From the NCBI RefSeq assembly GCF_014905175.1, contig NC_057792.1:6324001-6388000 (forward strand): 64,000 bases of DNA, read 5' to 3'. Made by a program: the position numbers and the translations under genes. The stretch is from Aphidius gifuensis (taxonomy: Eukaryota > Arthropoda > Insecta > Hymenoptera > Braconidae). The notes under the pieces were generated by a model that did not search any database, was not told the origin of the DNA, and saw nothing but the letters and a program-made list of their open reading frames with translations. Position 1 is the first letter of the stretch; every line of letters starts with the position of its first letter. Shown here one piece after another: positions 27,851 to 38,381 of this stretch.

Positions 27851-28548
27851 GCACAGATCAAATTGCAGAAAAACAAATTTTATTTTTGTTGTTGTTAATT
27901 GTAGTTGTGGTGTGTTGGAAAAAATAAAAAATACCTCAACGAGTAGAAAAAAAATTGAAGCAGGAAAAAACAAATATAAATAGATCTAAAAAAAATTATC
28001 TAATGCATACATAGAATACGACTTTATGAAGCACCTGATCCCCAGCCTTATACGAATTTTTCACTTTAGTTTGTTTAAAAGTTATTCGATTTACAAACAA
28101 TTATTAATTTTCTTTATTTATTTATTTTTTTTTTCCGACGGCATGCGGACATTTTTGCCCCTTAAATTGTCACGAAATAAAAAAAAAATAACTGTCAAAA
28201 TTTTAAAGAGTCAATTGCTTTGAAATTCATTCTAAATTGTAGGTCATTTAAATGTCGATGAATTACCAGTTTTGTTTTTATGATTTTTTGGAAAAATTAA
28301 TATTCTGAAACTAACATTTCCCGGAAAATACAGAAAACAAGGTGTGCATTGGTTTATTAACGGACACTTTTCCCTTCACTCTTTCCTCTATGCAATACCG
28401 GCAATTTACTAAGAAATTTAAAATCAAAAATTTTCCAGTTACTATATTATGATTGTCAAATAATTTTTGATACATTTTATTATTTGCTCCAAAATAAAAA
28501 ATAGTTTGTTTATGTCAAAATGATATAAGCAAAGTTATATTAAACCCA
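27851..28548. other. Non-coding stretch
   Basis: No gene is recognised. ORF 28026-28223 is low-complexity. A less AT-rich pocket at 28330-28410 (GCAATACCGG) has a diverged inverted counterpart near 29105-29135. Confidence 0.4.
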
Positions 28549-29020
28549 TTAAGGTTGAATGTAAGTCCCATCGTCGAATAACTTTTTTGTGCCAAAGGGG
28601 CTCGCCCCAGCCCATGCTTTTTTAAAATAAATTGGTGCCCTCTATGCCTAAAATCTGTGTCCGTTACTATCACATCTGTAGTAGTATGAGTGTACCCGGC
28701 CTACACGAACACACACAACTACGACTGCAGCAGTAAAGTGAAGCAAATTTCGGAGTTAATTAATCGTTTGCGATTGAATATCTTCTAAAAAACACGGTCG
28801 AAATTGATGATTTTTTTTTTTAAATTTTCGTAATTAAAAAAACTCCAAATCTAAATCAAATTTAGTAATTTCGAGTAGAGGGGTTTTTAGATACAGATCA
28901 AAACGTGGGTTTTTCCGTTTACGGCCGTCTTAAATCGGTCAAGTTTATTTCACGGTCGAAAAATTTGAAAAAAATTAGCAAAATCGAGTAGAGGGAATTC
29001 GTATTTACATTCAACCTTAA
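28549..29020. mobile_element. 472-bp TIR element bounded by TTAA
   Basis: Perfect 16-bp terminal inverted repeats, TTAAGGTTGAATGTAA at 28549-28564 and TTACATTCAACCTTAA at 29005-29020, bound a non-coding body with less AT-rich parts (GGGGCTCGCCCCAGCCC, GTACCCGGCC). Its design matches the element at 25869-26366: TTAAGG terminus, 16-bp TIR and about 0.5 kb. The bodies are not obviously alike. It is probably a related non-autonomous TTAA-targeting element without a transposase. Confidence 0.75.
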
Positions 29021-29689
29021 TAGTTCAAATAATTTGTAAAGTCAAAAATAAAAAAATATGATAGCCAGTGTTGCCACTTCAAGAAACATCTTATCCCTGA
29101 AATATTTTCTCTCACCGGTATTGCAGAGCGGAAAAGAGTCCCTTCATCAACAAACGCACCCAAGAAAATACAAAATAGCATATCCACTTTCCAACAACAA
29201 CCAACATCCATTTATTGTATATAAAAAATATTTAATTTCCACTAAAAACAACGATAATATACTTCATTTTAGGGCATCTATAACATTTCATGTTCTACTT
29301 TTATTAGTTGTACATTCATTAGCATATAAACCACATTCAAATTCTAGAAGCTTTTCATCGTTATTAAACTATTAAAGTTTTATTTTGTACATTAACAAAT
29401 AATACAATGTTAAAATAAATATTTCTAAAATATTAAATTTTCATATCACTATAAATTGTGTAAAAAAATAATTAATTGTTAATAAATTATTTAACAATAT
29501 TCTCATTGAAATAAACATAATTGAAAATGTCTTTGTTTTTTATTAGACAAAAAAAATTCTTTAAATATTTGATTTATTTTTTTTATTTTATTTGTGTTGG
29601 TTTACTGTCGTTTACTTCAACACTGGAGGTCATATTAGAAACGTGTCTGGATTACAACAGACCTAACCCTTGGATTTTTTTTTCAACCC

Positions 29690-29790
29690 CTTTATTTTAC
29701 GTGACAAGGAAAAAATGCAGTAAGTAGGATTTGACCTGGGTGTTTTCTCGATGCCCAGATTGTCAGATTACAACTCGTCGACTATACTGG
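29690..29790 (-). mobile_element. tRNA-like (possible SINE) fragment
   Basis: On the minus strand a TAGTCGACGAG segment (29774-29784) resembles a pol III A box, and AGGTCAAATCC (29727-29737) resembles a B box with one or two mismatches, about 37 nt apart. The tRNA fold is poor, with a three-pair T stem and no clear acceptor stem. An intact tRNA is therefore unlikely, and a tRNA-derived SINE remnant is more plausible. No second copy was found in the window. Confidence 0.3.
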
Positions 29791-29868
29791 GATAAAAAAA
29801 AAAAAGATTTCTATATATATGTATGTGAATATACATATATAAATTGATAGAATAAGGGATGTAGAAAA

Positions 29869-31762
29869 ATGGAAAAATATCCACACTTGAAGTAGAGTGG
29901 AAATTGAGACACGTGAGCTTCTTGACGATATTTTTGATAGAAAAGATTATCGTGTCATTTATCGATTTGAGTTATTTAAATTGATAATAAATATATATAT
30001 ATTTTTTAAATCAAATTTCAATCCAAATAAGATTATTATTTATTATGAATTTTTTTTGTTTTGAATAATTTATAAATAAATGAAAAATAAAAAAATTTTG
30101 ATTTGTAATATTAGTTTGTTCAACTTGGTAAACTAGCCAATTTAATTTTGCATATTATCGCTATTTTTTTTTATAAACAGTAGAGTTTTTTTTCTCGTTT
30201 TTGCTTTTTTGCATTTCAGTAAATCATAATTAAATTGTATTGAAATAATTTACTGAGAAATAAGTAGCCAAAGCCTCTATTAAATAAAAAAAATAAAACA
30301 AACAATTCTATCAATTTAATAGAACAATGTAAATGATAATAAAATTTGTGATAAATTAATTAAAATTACGTAAATTCATATTTGTAAATTTACAAATACA
30401 TAAAAATACTTGTAATACTTGTAAAATTACTAATTTTCAGATTTAGAAATTTTTAGATTTTCCAGTTGGCAGCACTGCAAACATATTATCTGTAAATTAT
30501 CTATAAAATTCTAGTTTTTTTATTTTTTCTTTTTTAAAGAAATATTATTTTCTTATTATTGGATAAGAACATAGTGAATTTGAAAAAAAAAAATTAGCTT
30601 TTTAGTTTATTGAAGAAAAAAGAATAAAAGTATTATCGATTGTCTTTGTATATAAGCTTAATTATTGGAAATTTTGAAGGATTTAATCGATCTTTAGGGA
30701 AAACAAAGTTTTGAATTTAAATTAAACTTTGGCCCACCTCCAACATTGAGCTTTACTCGGTCAAGTATAATTTAATATTCACCGATCAGCGTACATTAGC
30801 GTTGGCTCTTGCCCTCAAATGTATATGTAAATTTACATGAAGATAAAACCGATGTTTCAACAAAGTTATCCAACAGCTGTATCCAATATATAGTTTTTAA
30901 AATAAAAAAATAATATAATTTCGTTTTTTTTTTTTAAATAAATATAAAATTTAATAAAATTTTTAAAAGATCGAATAAATCCTTCGAAATTTTTAGGACA
31001 ATCTTTCTTTAGGAATTTCCTTTGCAATAAACTAAAAAGCTAATTTTTTTTTTAAATCACAATGTTCTTATCCAATAATAAGAAAATAATATTTCTTTAA
31101 AAAAGAAACAATAAAAAAACTAGAATTTTATAGATAATTTACAGATAATATGTTTGCAGTGCTGCCAACTGGAAAATCTAAAAATTTCTAAATCTTGAAA
31201 TTAGTAATTTTACAAGTATTACAAGTATTTTTATATATTTGTAAATTTACAAATGAATTTACGTAATTTTAATTAATTTATCACAAAATTTAATATCATT
31301 TACATTGTTCTATTAAATTGATAGGATTGTTTGTTTTATTTTTTTTATTTAATAGAGACTTTGGCTACTTATTTCTCAGTAAATTATTTCAACACAATTT
31401 AATTATGATTTACTGAAATACAAAAGAGCTAAAACGAGAAAAAAAACTCTACTGTTTATAAAAAAAAATAGCGATAATATGCAAAATTAAATTGGCTAGT
31501 TTACCAAGTTGAACAAACTAATATTACAAATCGAAATTTTTTTATTTTTCATTTATTTATAAATTATTCAAAACAAAAAAAATTCATAATAAATAATAAT
31601 CTTATTTGGATTGAAATTTGATTTAAAAAAATATATATATTTATTATCAATTTAAATAACTCAAATCGATAAATGACACGATAATTTTTTCTATCAAAAA
31701 TATCGTCAAGAAGCTCACGTGTCTCAATTTCCACTCTACTTCAAGTGTGCATATTTTTCCAT
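29869..31762. repeat. 1.9-kb near-palindrome (large inverted repeat)
   Basis: The left arm (about 29869-30696) and right arm (about 30964-31762) are reverse complements with scattered differences, separated by about 267 bp. Matching landmarks are ACACGTGAGCTTCTTGACGA / TCGTCAAGAAGCTCACGTGT at the outer ends, GGCAGCACTGCAAACATATT / AATATGTTTGCAGTGCTGCC, and GATCGAATAAATCCTTC at the inner end. Each arm carries a family C repeat. The inner part is less symmetric (left arm extra at about 30610-30660). No transposase ORF lies in the spacer. It could be a foldback transposon or a local inverted duplication. Confidence 0.85.
30107..30330 (+). repeat. Dispersed repeat family C, copy 2 (left palindrome arm)
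   Basis: It matches 25668-25868 and, as a reverse complement, 31295-31530 and 31775-31975. Uninterrupted here, it shows the family sequence across the point where copy 1 is split by the TIR element. Confidence 0.7.
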
Positions 31763-31774
31763 ACGTAATATTAT

Positions 31775-31975
31775 TAATTTATCACAAAATTTAATATCAT
31801 TGTTCTATTAACTTGATAGGATTGTTTGTTTTATTTTTTTTAATTAATAGAGACTTTGGCTATTTATTTCTCAGTAAATTATTTCAATACAATTTAATTA
31901 TGATTTACTAAAATACAAAAGAGCGAAAACAAATAGAAGAAAAACAAAATATATTGTTTATTGAAATTTTATAAC
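31775..31975 (-). repeat. Dispersed repeat family C, partial extra copy
   Basis: Just outside the right palindrome arm, the block TTTATCACAAAATTTAATATCA to GATTTACTAAAATACAAAAGAGC repeats the sequence at 31275-31430 in the same orientation. So an additional inverted family C copy abuts the palindrome as a short tandem. Confidence 0.7.
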
Positions 31976-32016
31976 AATACATCAATCAAAATTAGCCATG
32001 ACATTCATTCTCTGTA

Positions 32017-32149
32017 GTACACTCAAAGCTCGTTCAACTTGATCAAATCATGAGGACACTCTCGCGTATTACGTGATGCGTTAGTAAACGAAATCCGAGA
32101 ATTAATTGGATCGGCACGTACGCTATGTGATGATGAAAAGCTTGCTTAA
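32017..32149 (+). pseudogene. Coding-like remnant, family not recognised
   Basis: A GC-richer pocket carries two plus-strand frames that join through a frame change near 32062. The first reads VHSKLVQLDQIMRTLSR; the second reads VLRDALVNEIRELIGSARTL and continues to a stop at 32147-32149. The codon use and residue mix look like real helical protein rather than translated AT-rich DNA. No start, splice frame or relative was identified. It may be a degraded gene or transposon fragment. Confidence 0.25.
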
Positions 32150-34542
32150 AATTTCATATCACTGGCCAACTTTAACATTGACTTTGAACACTGAAAATTT
32201 CACAAATTTCTTAAATTTTTTTTCAAATTTAATTAATTCACATGAATTAATCAAAATAAAATTTTAAATTAAATAAATAATTTTCATATTTTTTTATAAA
32301 GTGTCTAATTATTCACAGCATAAAACTACTTAAAGATAATTTTAAAAAAATATTTAATCTTGTAAAAAAATTACAGCATTTAATTAAATAATTTTCATTT
32401 AATAAAAATATTTAAAAAACTCATTTTTAAATTTTTTTTAAAAGCACTCAAGTGTAACTTGTGTCAAGCATATAAAAGTAAAAATATCTCAAAGAAAATT
32501 CCTTAGCTCTCATGTGTCCTGAATTTTTTTTTTCATTTATTTTCACTCGTCTTGTACTTGAAAAAAATACTCAGCTTGAATTCGTGTATACAATATCTAT
32601 ACACGTGTATACTTGCACAAAATAAAAAGACAAAAAACAATAAAGATTAAAAAAGAATGAAAAAAATAATAATAGTAGAGAGAAGAGAAAAATAAAAATA
32701 CATCTTCGTATAAATTTTACAAAGTAAAAATTTTACATATACGACGTACAAAGATAACCCAAATTATTATCATTATTGTTATTTTTTTTTTTTGCAATTT
32801 GCATTTATGTGTGACCCAAGATTTCAATATTCAAAAAAAATAGAAGAGTAAATTTTTGTTTTTATTTTTTTCATACAAACCACAGTGTTTTTTACTTTTT
32901 GACGATAAATTTTTAACACACTTTTCCATTTTTTTTTTCCTAGAAATTAAAATTTATATATTCAAAAAAATATATTCTAGTTGTTTGCTGCTGTTTTTTT
33001 CGTTTTTTATTATAGCCTGTGGATATTTTTTAAAATGTGCTTTTAATAATATTAAAATGCATTGTAAAAATGTTGAAAAATAAAATAATTTTTACAAAAT
33101 AAATGATGATGTAGAGTAAATACATAGAATACATGAAAAACAAGAATGTAATTTTCCTGGTTATAAATGGTTTGTAAAATAGGAGAAAAAAAAAAATTAA
33201 TCGAAACAAAGAAAAAGAATATAAAAATCTAGTGAAAGCATTGTTATATATTCTTGAATTTATTACAAGCCCAGAGGCAAATTGCATTTTTATATAAAAT
33301 TTACAAATTTATGAAACTGTAATAAAATATTTCAGTTTATTTTGAGTACAATATATTATTTTCTCTATATTTTATGATAAAATTAATTATTTTTTTGAAA
33401 TAATATTTAAACAATGGATTATCAATTTTTGTTTTATACATTTAGCCAATTTTTTTTCGTTTATTTATTGGTTTTTTTTTAATTCGTTTTATATATGTAT
33501 TTAAACTATTATTTTAATGTTTTTTTTTATTATTTTTTTTCAGTTTCAATACGAGGAAATGAAAAATTAGTAATGATAATAATAAATTAAGTCATTGCGG
33601 GTAAATCAATTTCAATTTTTAACGAAATAAACTAATAAATATATTAATTTTTGTACACACATGAGGGTTTTATTTTTAAACAGTATATGGCATGAAGAAA
33701 AGAAAAAAAAATTGTATGTATAACGAAAAAACATTTCATTTCTACTAACGCAAATGCAAAAAAAAAAAAAAAAAATAGAAAAAAACTATTATGAAAAGAG
33801 GAAAATAAATAAACACAAAAGCCGAGCTTTATCTCAAGTGACACTGCTTGATTGCACTAGGTGTATCTTATCTCACATTTTCACTATAATTCATTGTTTC
33901 ATTTGAGAAATTTAAAATGAAAAATTTTAAAAATAATAACTAAAATGATATATACATACTTTTAGTCTATTTTTTCTATTTTTTTTTGTTTTTTGAAGTG
34001 AATGTGAAAATAAAAAAATTAGAAGCTTTGCTATTATCGAGTTTTTATCGTCAGCATTGATCTGCTTTCTGAGTCACTTTTGTTGGTTTTACATGCATGT
34101 GTTTGATAAGTGTAGACAATAGATGCTTTAGAGACAGATAAATACCCGTACTACAAAATCATCGCAAAGTATAAAATAACAAAAAACAAACAAGTATAAA
34201 TATTTTTTATTCTTTGTTTGTTTGTTTTTATTATTTTTTTTTTTTATACCATACTTGTGCTAACAAAGAAAGATGAAAAATTTCCTAAGCATGAAAAATG
34301 TAGTATATTTTTTATGTGAATGAAAAAAAATGTAAATAAGAAACAGAAAAAATCAAAAAGCTGAAATAAAGACGATGAATGTTTAAAAGTAAAAAAAATG
34401 GTAAAAAGAACAATTTTGAATAACTGAAAATTAACAGAGAAAAATAATAATGAAAATTGTTATATTAAAAATAAAATAATGACATTTCAAATATTGACGA
34501 ATGAAAAATAATTTCGTTTTATTTAGATATACATCGAACAAC
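32150..34542. other. AT-rich non-coding stretch
   Basis: No gene is recognised. Poly(A)/poly(T) runs dominate. The ORFs at 32856-33083, 33030-33287 and 33644-33844 are low-complexity shadows. Confidence 0.5.
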
Positions 34543-35265
34543 TTTGTTTTTCAAATACCAGTATTATTTGCATATTTATTGATGGAAATTTACTGTGACC
34601 AAATATTTATTGATAAAAAAAAAAAGACAAAATTTTTTGTTAATAAAAACGAAAAAAAAGAAAATTAAAATATCAACTATTATTAATGAAAATCAAAAAA
34701 GTAATTATTACATTATTATTTTATTGTATAATTTATTTAAGTATTTTAAATATTTAAATTTAATATTATTACTTGATATTAAAAACATAATAATAATTAT
34801 TATTATTCTATACTTTTTTTGAAAAATATTTTAATCAGTAAAATATTTTTTTTTATATTATTATTTTATCATTTGATTGAATCATCAAGTATTTATATTC
34901 ATCGGTACACATTTATGATTTTTACAATCATTATTTTTACCAGAAAATGTTCCACTCTAAGGTGCACCTGCATTATTACATTTACTAATAATTTAACGTT
35001 TACTATACTATTTTTTTTTTCCAACCTAGTAAATTTTCACATGTCATTGAATCTATCTATATATTTGAAAATGAATATAAATATTTACAGACGTGTATAT
35101 TATTCTTTGAATATATTTACTTTGAAAACTACGATTAAAAGAATTTTTAATTAATTTTTTTGCATCACATAATCTTTCATATCCACGTGCAATACACCGA
35201 TCAATTATTATACTGACCATGTGACCTGGAAGTAGTTCTGTCAGTAATTGAATTGATGATATTGT
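34543..35265 (+). repeat. Dispersed repeat family B, copy 3 (long form)
   Basis: It shares core and tail with 21958-22730. Near the 5' end it lacks about 50 bp present in the other copies, jumping from TTTTTCAAATA to CAGTATTATTTGCATATT. The tail (35020-35265) contains on the minus strand an open frame from 35277 to a stop at 35053-35055, including ELLPGHMVSIIIDRCIARGY. That frame is related in sequence, with an in-frame 3-nt indel, to copy 2. Confidence 0.8.
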
Positions 35266-35645
35266 AGTGTTTGTTCGCTAGCATGATTGTTCATCAACTT
35301 TCTTGTTAATTTAATTGATAGCTAGAAAATTCAAAGGAAAAATAAATAATCTCTTTACTAAGTAAACTGCATTATCTATAATCATACTAAACCTTAAATA
35401 TTCAAAATTTTATTACGTATTCAGAACGTATTAGTGCTCACACAAATTTTCATTCAAAAATCTTTTTTTGAGTTATGTTAATACCAAGGTATCAAGATAG
35501 ATAATGAAAAAACAAGTGATCAATTGTTAACATTGAATGAAAAAATGAATTCGACATTGTTTATAAGTGAGTTGAAAGTCACCATTTTTTAAATTATTAC
35601 CCACAAATTATCGAAAATTTTTTCATGCGTTAAGAGTCATTTGGT

Positions 35646-35661
35646 GGCCCTGAAAAGGGCC
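35646..35661 (-). terminator. Histone mRNA 3' stem-loop, copy 2
   Basis: The minus strand again reads GGCCCTTTTCAGGGCC, beginning 8 nt after the stop of the second H15 ORF. It is followed by ACCAAATGACT, which resembles the usual ACCA cleavage context, and a purine-rich GCATGAAAAAA that may be the histone downstream element. Stem-loop and flank are conserved with copy 1 while the more distant sequence is not. Confidence 0.9.
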
Positions 35662-35668
35662 GATCTTA

Positions 35669-35890
35669 TTAATATTCTTGTTTCAAAATTTTGAATTTTG
35701 AATCTTCTGTGATGTACAGAAGATTCTTCTTGACAGCACTTAAGAGATAAGCCTTCAGGAAACGTCGGTGTTTCTCTTTATTGAGGCTGTACTTGTCTTC
35801 CAAGTACTCCTCAATATTTTTGATCGATGATCGGTTCTCCTTCTGTAACCTCTCGATTGCCTCAAAGAAAATGGCGGTAGTGATAACCAT
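35669..35890 (-). CDS. Short linker-histone-like protein (H15 domain only), copy 2
   Basis: This 73-residue paralogue of the protein at 27566-27781 is about 72% identical over 71 aligned positions. The last 20 or so residues (AVKKNLLYITEDSKFKILKQ) are identical, and two residues, EY, are added before the stop. It has the same H15 layout: helix 1 FFEAIERLQK, helix 2 IKNIEEYLEDKYSL, helix 3 HRRFLKAYLLSAVKKNLL, then the wing. No basic tail is present. Substitutions are mostly conservative (K/R, D/E, I/L) and the frame is intact, suggesting both copies are maintained. It is antisense inside the inferred TPST leader intron, about 400 bp from a family B repeat. The family call is firm; the biological role is unknown. 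Confidence 0.8.
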   Translation of the reverse strand: MVITTAIFFEAIERLQKENRSSIKNIEEYLEDKYSLNKEKHRRFLKAYLLSAVKKNLLYITEDSKFKILKQEY

Positions 35891-35957
35891 CTTGGTTTGA
35901 TGTCCGGCGAGCGACTATGTCGCTCCCTTAGTCTGCTGCTGCTTTTATCCATTTTTT
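35891..35957 (-). promoter_or_regulatory. Histone-type core promoter, copy 2
   Basis: The minus strand carries the same TATA-like GGATAAAAGCAGCAGC (35942-35949 core) and TCGCTCGCCGGACATCAAAC leader as copy 1, with substitutions between them. Conservation stops shortly upstream of the TATA box, so the duplicated unit appears to be promoter, ORF and stem-loop. Confidence 0.6.
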
Positions 35958-38299
35958 TGGGACAGCAGCGCACAGTGCTTCTATAAGGTACGCGCTCTAA
36001 AATTCTGAACGCATCCAAACTGTTGAAAGCTAATATATTATAAATTTATAAAAAATAAAAGAGAAAAAACAAATGATTATTGTTTTTTTAAAAAAAGTAT
36101 CTAATACATACATGGAATCCGTATTTTTTTAAAACTTTAATTCAATTATTCATTTTTTTTTGTAATGGACACTTTAAACCTAACATTTCAAACTCAAATA
36201 CATGCACATGAATTTTATCTTTTTTTTTCTCATACTGTGAGCAATTGAATTTGCAATAGTCGACTCTTGAATAAATTCAATCAACTACCCCTTGAATTGT
36301 TTTTCAAAATTATTTTCCTTATTTAAATATTTTAAAAAAGTTGTTAAAAAAATTTAATTATAAAATTTAATTGTAACTTTTTGAAAAACAATTAAATTTA
36401 ATGCATTTTTTTTTTTTTTCTATCTATTTTCGAAACTAATTACTTATTTATAAGTATATGGAAAAAAAATTATTCTTACTATTTTATATTTCATTTTTGA
36501 CATCAATATTGTTATTAGTACTAAAAAAAAAAAGTAACGATTTAAGCTTTTTATTTTAAAAATGTTTAATTACTGTTTTTTGAATATTCTCTTATACACC
36601 CTCTCTTATCACGATAAGCTCCTATTTTATATACCAAATTGATTTGTTTTTATTATATTTTTCATGTCTTTTTATCATAAAACAAACATAATCTATTATA
36701 AAAATTAAAAAACTTATTCACGCAATTACATGTTTTTTGATTTTCCAACTTGGTAAATTTTATCTGGTTCATTTTATTTATTCAGACGTTAAAATCATCA
36801 GGTTCAATATATTCTCCCAGTAATATTTTTCCTTTTTTTTTTGTTTTTTCTGTATTGTACCGAGTAATTTAAATTTCATGTAAATCGTAAAACGAAAACT
36901 CACAACTCGAGCGAATGGCTCTACATCCGTTTCTACTGTGTCATGATGGTATTATGTATTGAATTTATATACACACAAACACACATGTATATATCAAGTT
37001 GAAACCAAAACCCCCAAGTGACGGTTTTACGACTAGTAACCTCGTAAATTTACAGATTATTGTACAAATGTATTTTCCAACAAATATATATACACTTTAT
37101 ATATTATATTCAAAAATATATTTCAATTTATTTTATGATTATTATCAAACAAAAAATGTATTTTTAAAATATAATTAAAACAAAGAATAACATTAATAAA
37201 TTTTGTATTTTTTTTGTAATTATATGAATCGAATTTTTACAATATTTTTTGGATATTATTATTATAAATAAATACTGGGTATTTATTATGTAAATTTTAA
37301 TGATGAATTATCTATTCTTGGCAGACGTGAATTGCATTTAGCAATAAATCAAATTACAGGGGTGTCTGAATCCCAATGGACAAACATAATCAACACTATG
37401 TGATGATTCGTTTGACAATGACATACTACCTTAATTTCAATATAACATATTATCTAAATTATTAATGTAAACAAATAATTAAATCATCAAAAAGCTTTAA
37501 ATAAAATATCTAAATAAAAAAAATAAACATCATTATAAAATTATCAAATTTAATTAATTAAATATTCATCTATAAAATTATAAAGAAAAAGCTCTAATTA
37601 CTTAATTTTTTAATGATCTTTGATTGACAATTTAGTGAAGTCAACAGTATTATTTTTAAGTGAGGTAAAATATGGGGGTTTGAGAAGATATTTTCTCCAC
37701 AATTTAAAAGCTGATGAAAAATAATAATAGAGTTAATTAATTGCCATTAGTAAAATCAATAAAAATAATAATAATTTAATTTTTTTTTAATGTAAAAATA
37801 TTGTCTATTAAATACAATTAATTTCATGAAATTTTTATTTTGAAATAATGAATATTTTAAAAATTATTGGAGTTATTTTTTTAAAAGAGAGAAATTTGTT
37901 TTTATTTTCTTATTTATTTATTAATATATAAAACTTTTAAAATATGTTGAATATATAGCATAAAGCTTTGTTATGCCAGTTGTTACACTGTTGTATACTC
38001 AAAATAACCAACACAATTGTCAATTTATTATTGGTCACACAGAATGCCACACAATTATACAACAGTGTACACTTGAAATAAATGAAATGGTACTATTTAT
38101 CTTGTTGAAATAATAGTTAACATTAATATTATGTGGTTTTTAATAACATTTATTTAATTAACATTTTTATTTATCATTATTGTTGTTGTATAATGTAAAA
38201 ATTTACTCGGATATAAATATTACATACAAGCTATTTTTTAATGAATAAAAAAAGCATTTTAATTAAGTTAACTAATTGATTTTTTTATTTCTGTTTCAG
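35958..38299. other. Non-coding stretch, end of the inferred TPST leader intron
   Basis: No gene is recognised. Less AT-rich pockets lie at 36890-37060 (including CACACAAACACACATG) and 37320-37400. The stretch ends in the acceptor CTGTTTCAG at 38291-38299. Confidence 0.5.
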
Positions 38300-38381
38300 G
38301 TGTGATGTCGTATTTTTAGAGTGGAGTCTCTTCATCTCCATATTATTTTAAAATTAGATATTTTTTTTTTAAATATTTAAT
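38300..38381 (+). other. TPST 5' UTR with an upstream ORF
   Basis: It begins after the acceptor TTTCAG (ending 38299) and runs to the TPST start at 38382. An ATG at 38304 opens a four-codon frame ending at TAG, so translation of TPST may be dampened or require reinitiation. Confidence 0.5.

Noticed and set aside
29017..29211. 64-residue minus-strand ORF and the overlapping 105-residue plus-strand ORF at 29058-29375
   Set aside because: No family features or splice context; they overlap each other and abut a TIR element.
29690..29790. Functional tRNA gene
   Set aside because: A and B boxes are imperfect and no acceptor stem or proper T stem can be drawn.
35755..36018. 87-residue basic minus-strand ORF overlapping the second histone-like gene
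   Set aside because: It is in another frame of the H15 ORF and its promoter. The Arg/Ser richness comes from out-of-frame reading of the GC-richer coding DNA, and no equivalent survives at copy 1.
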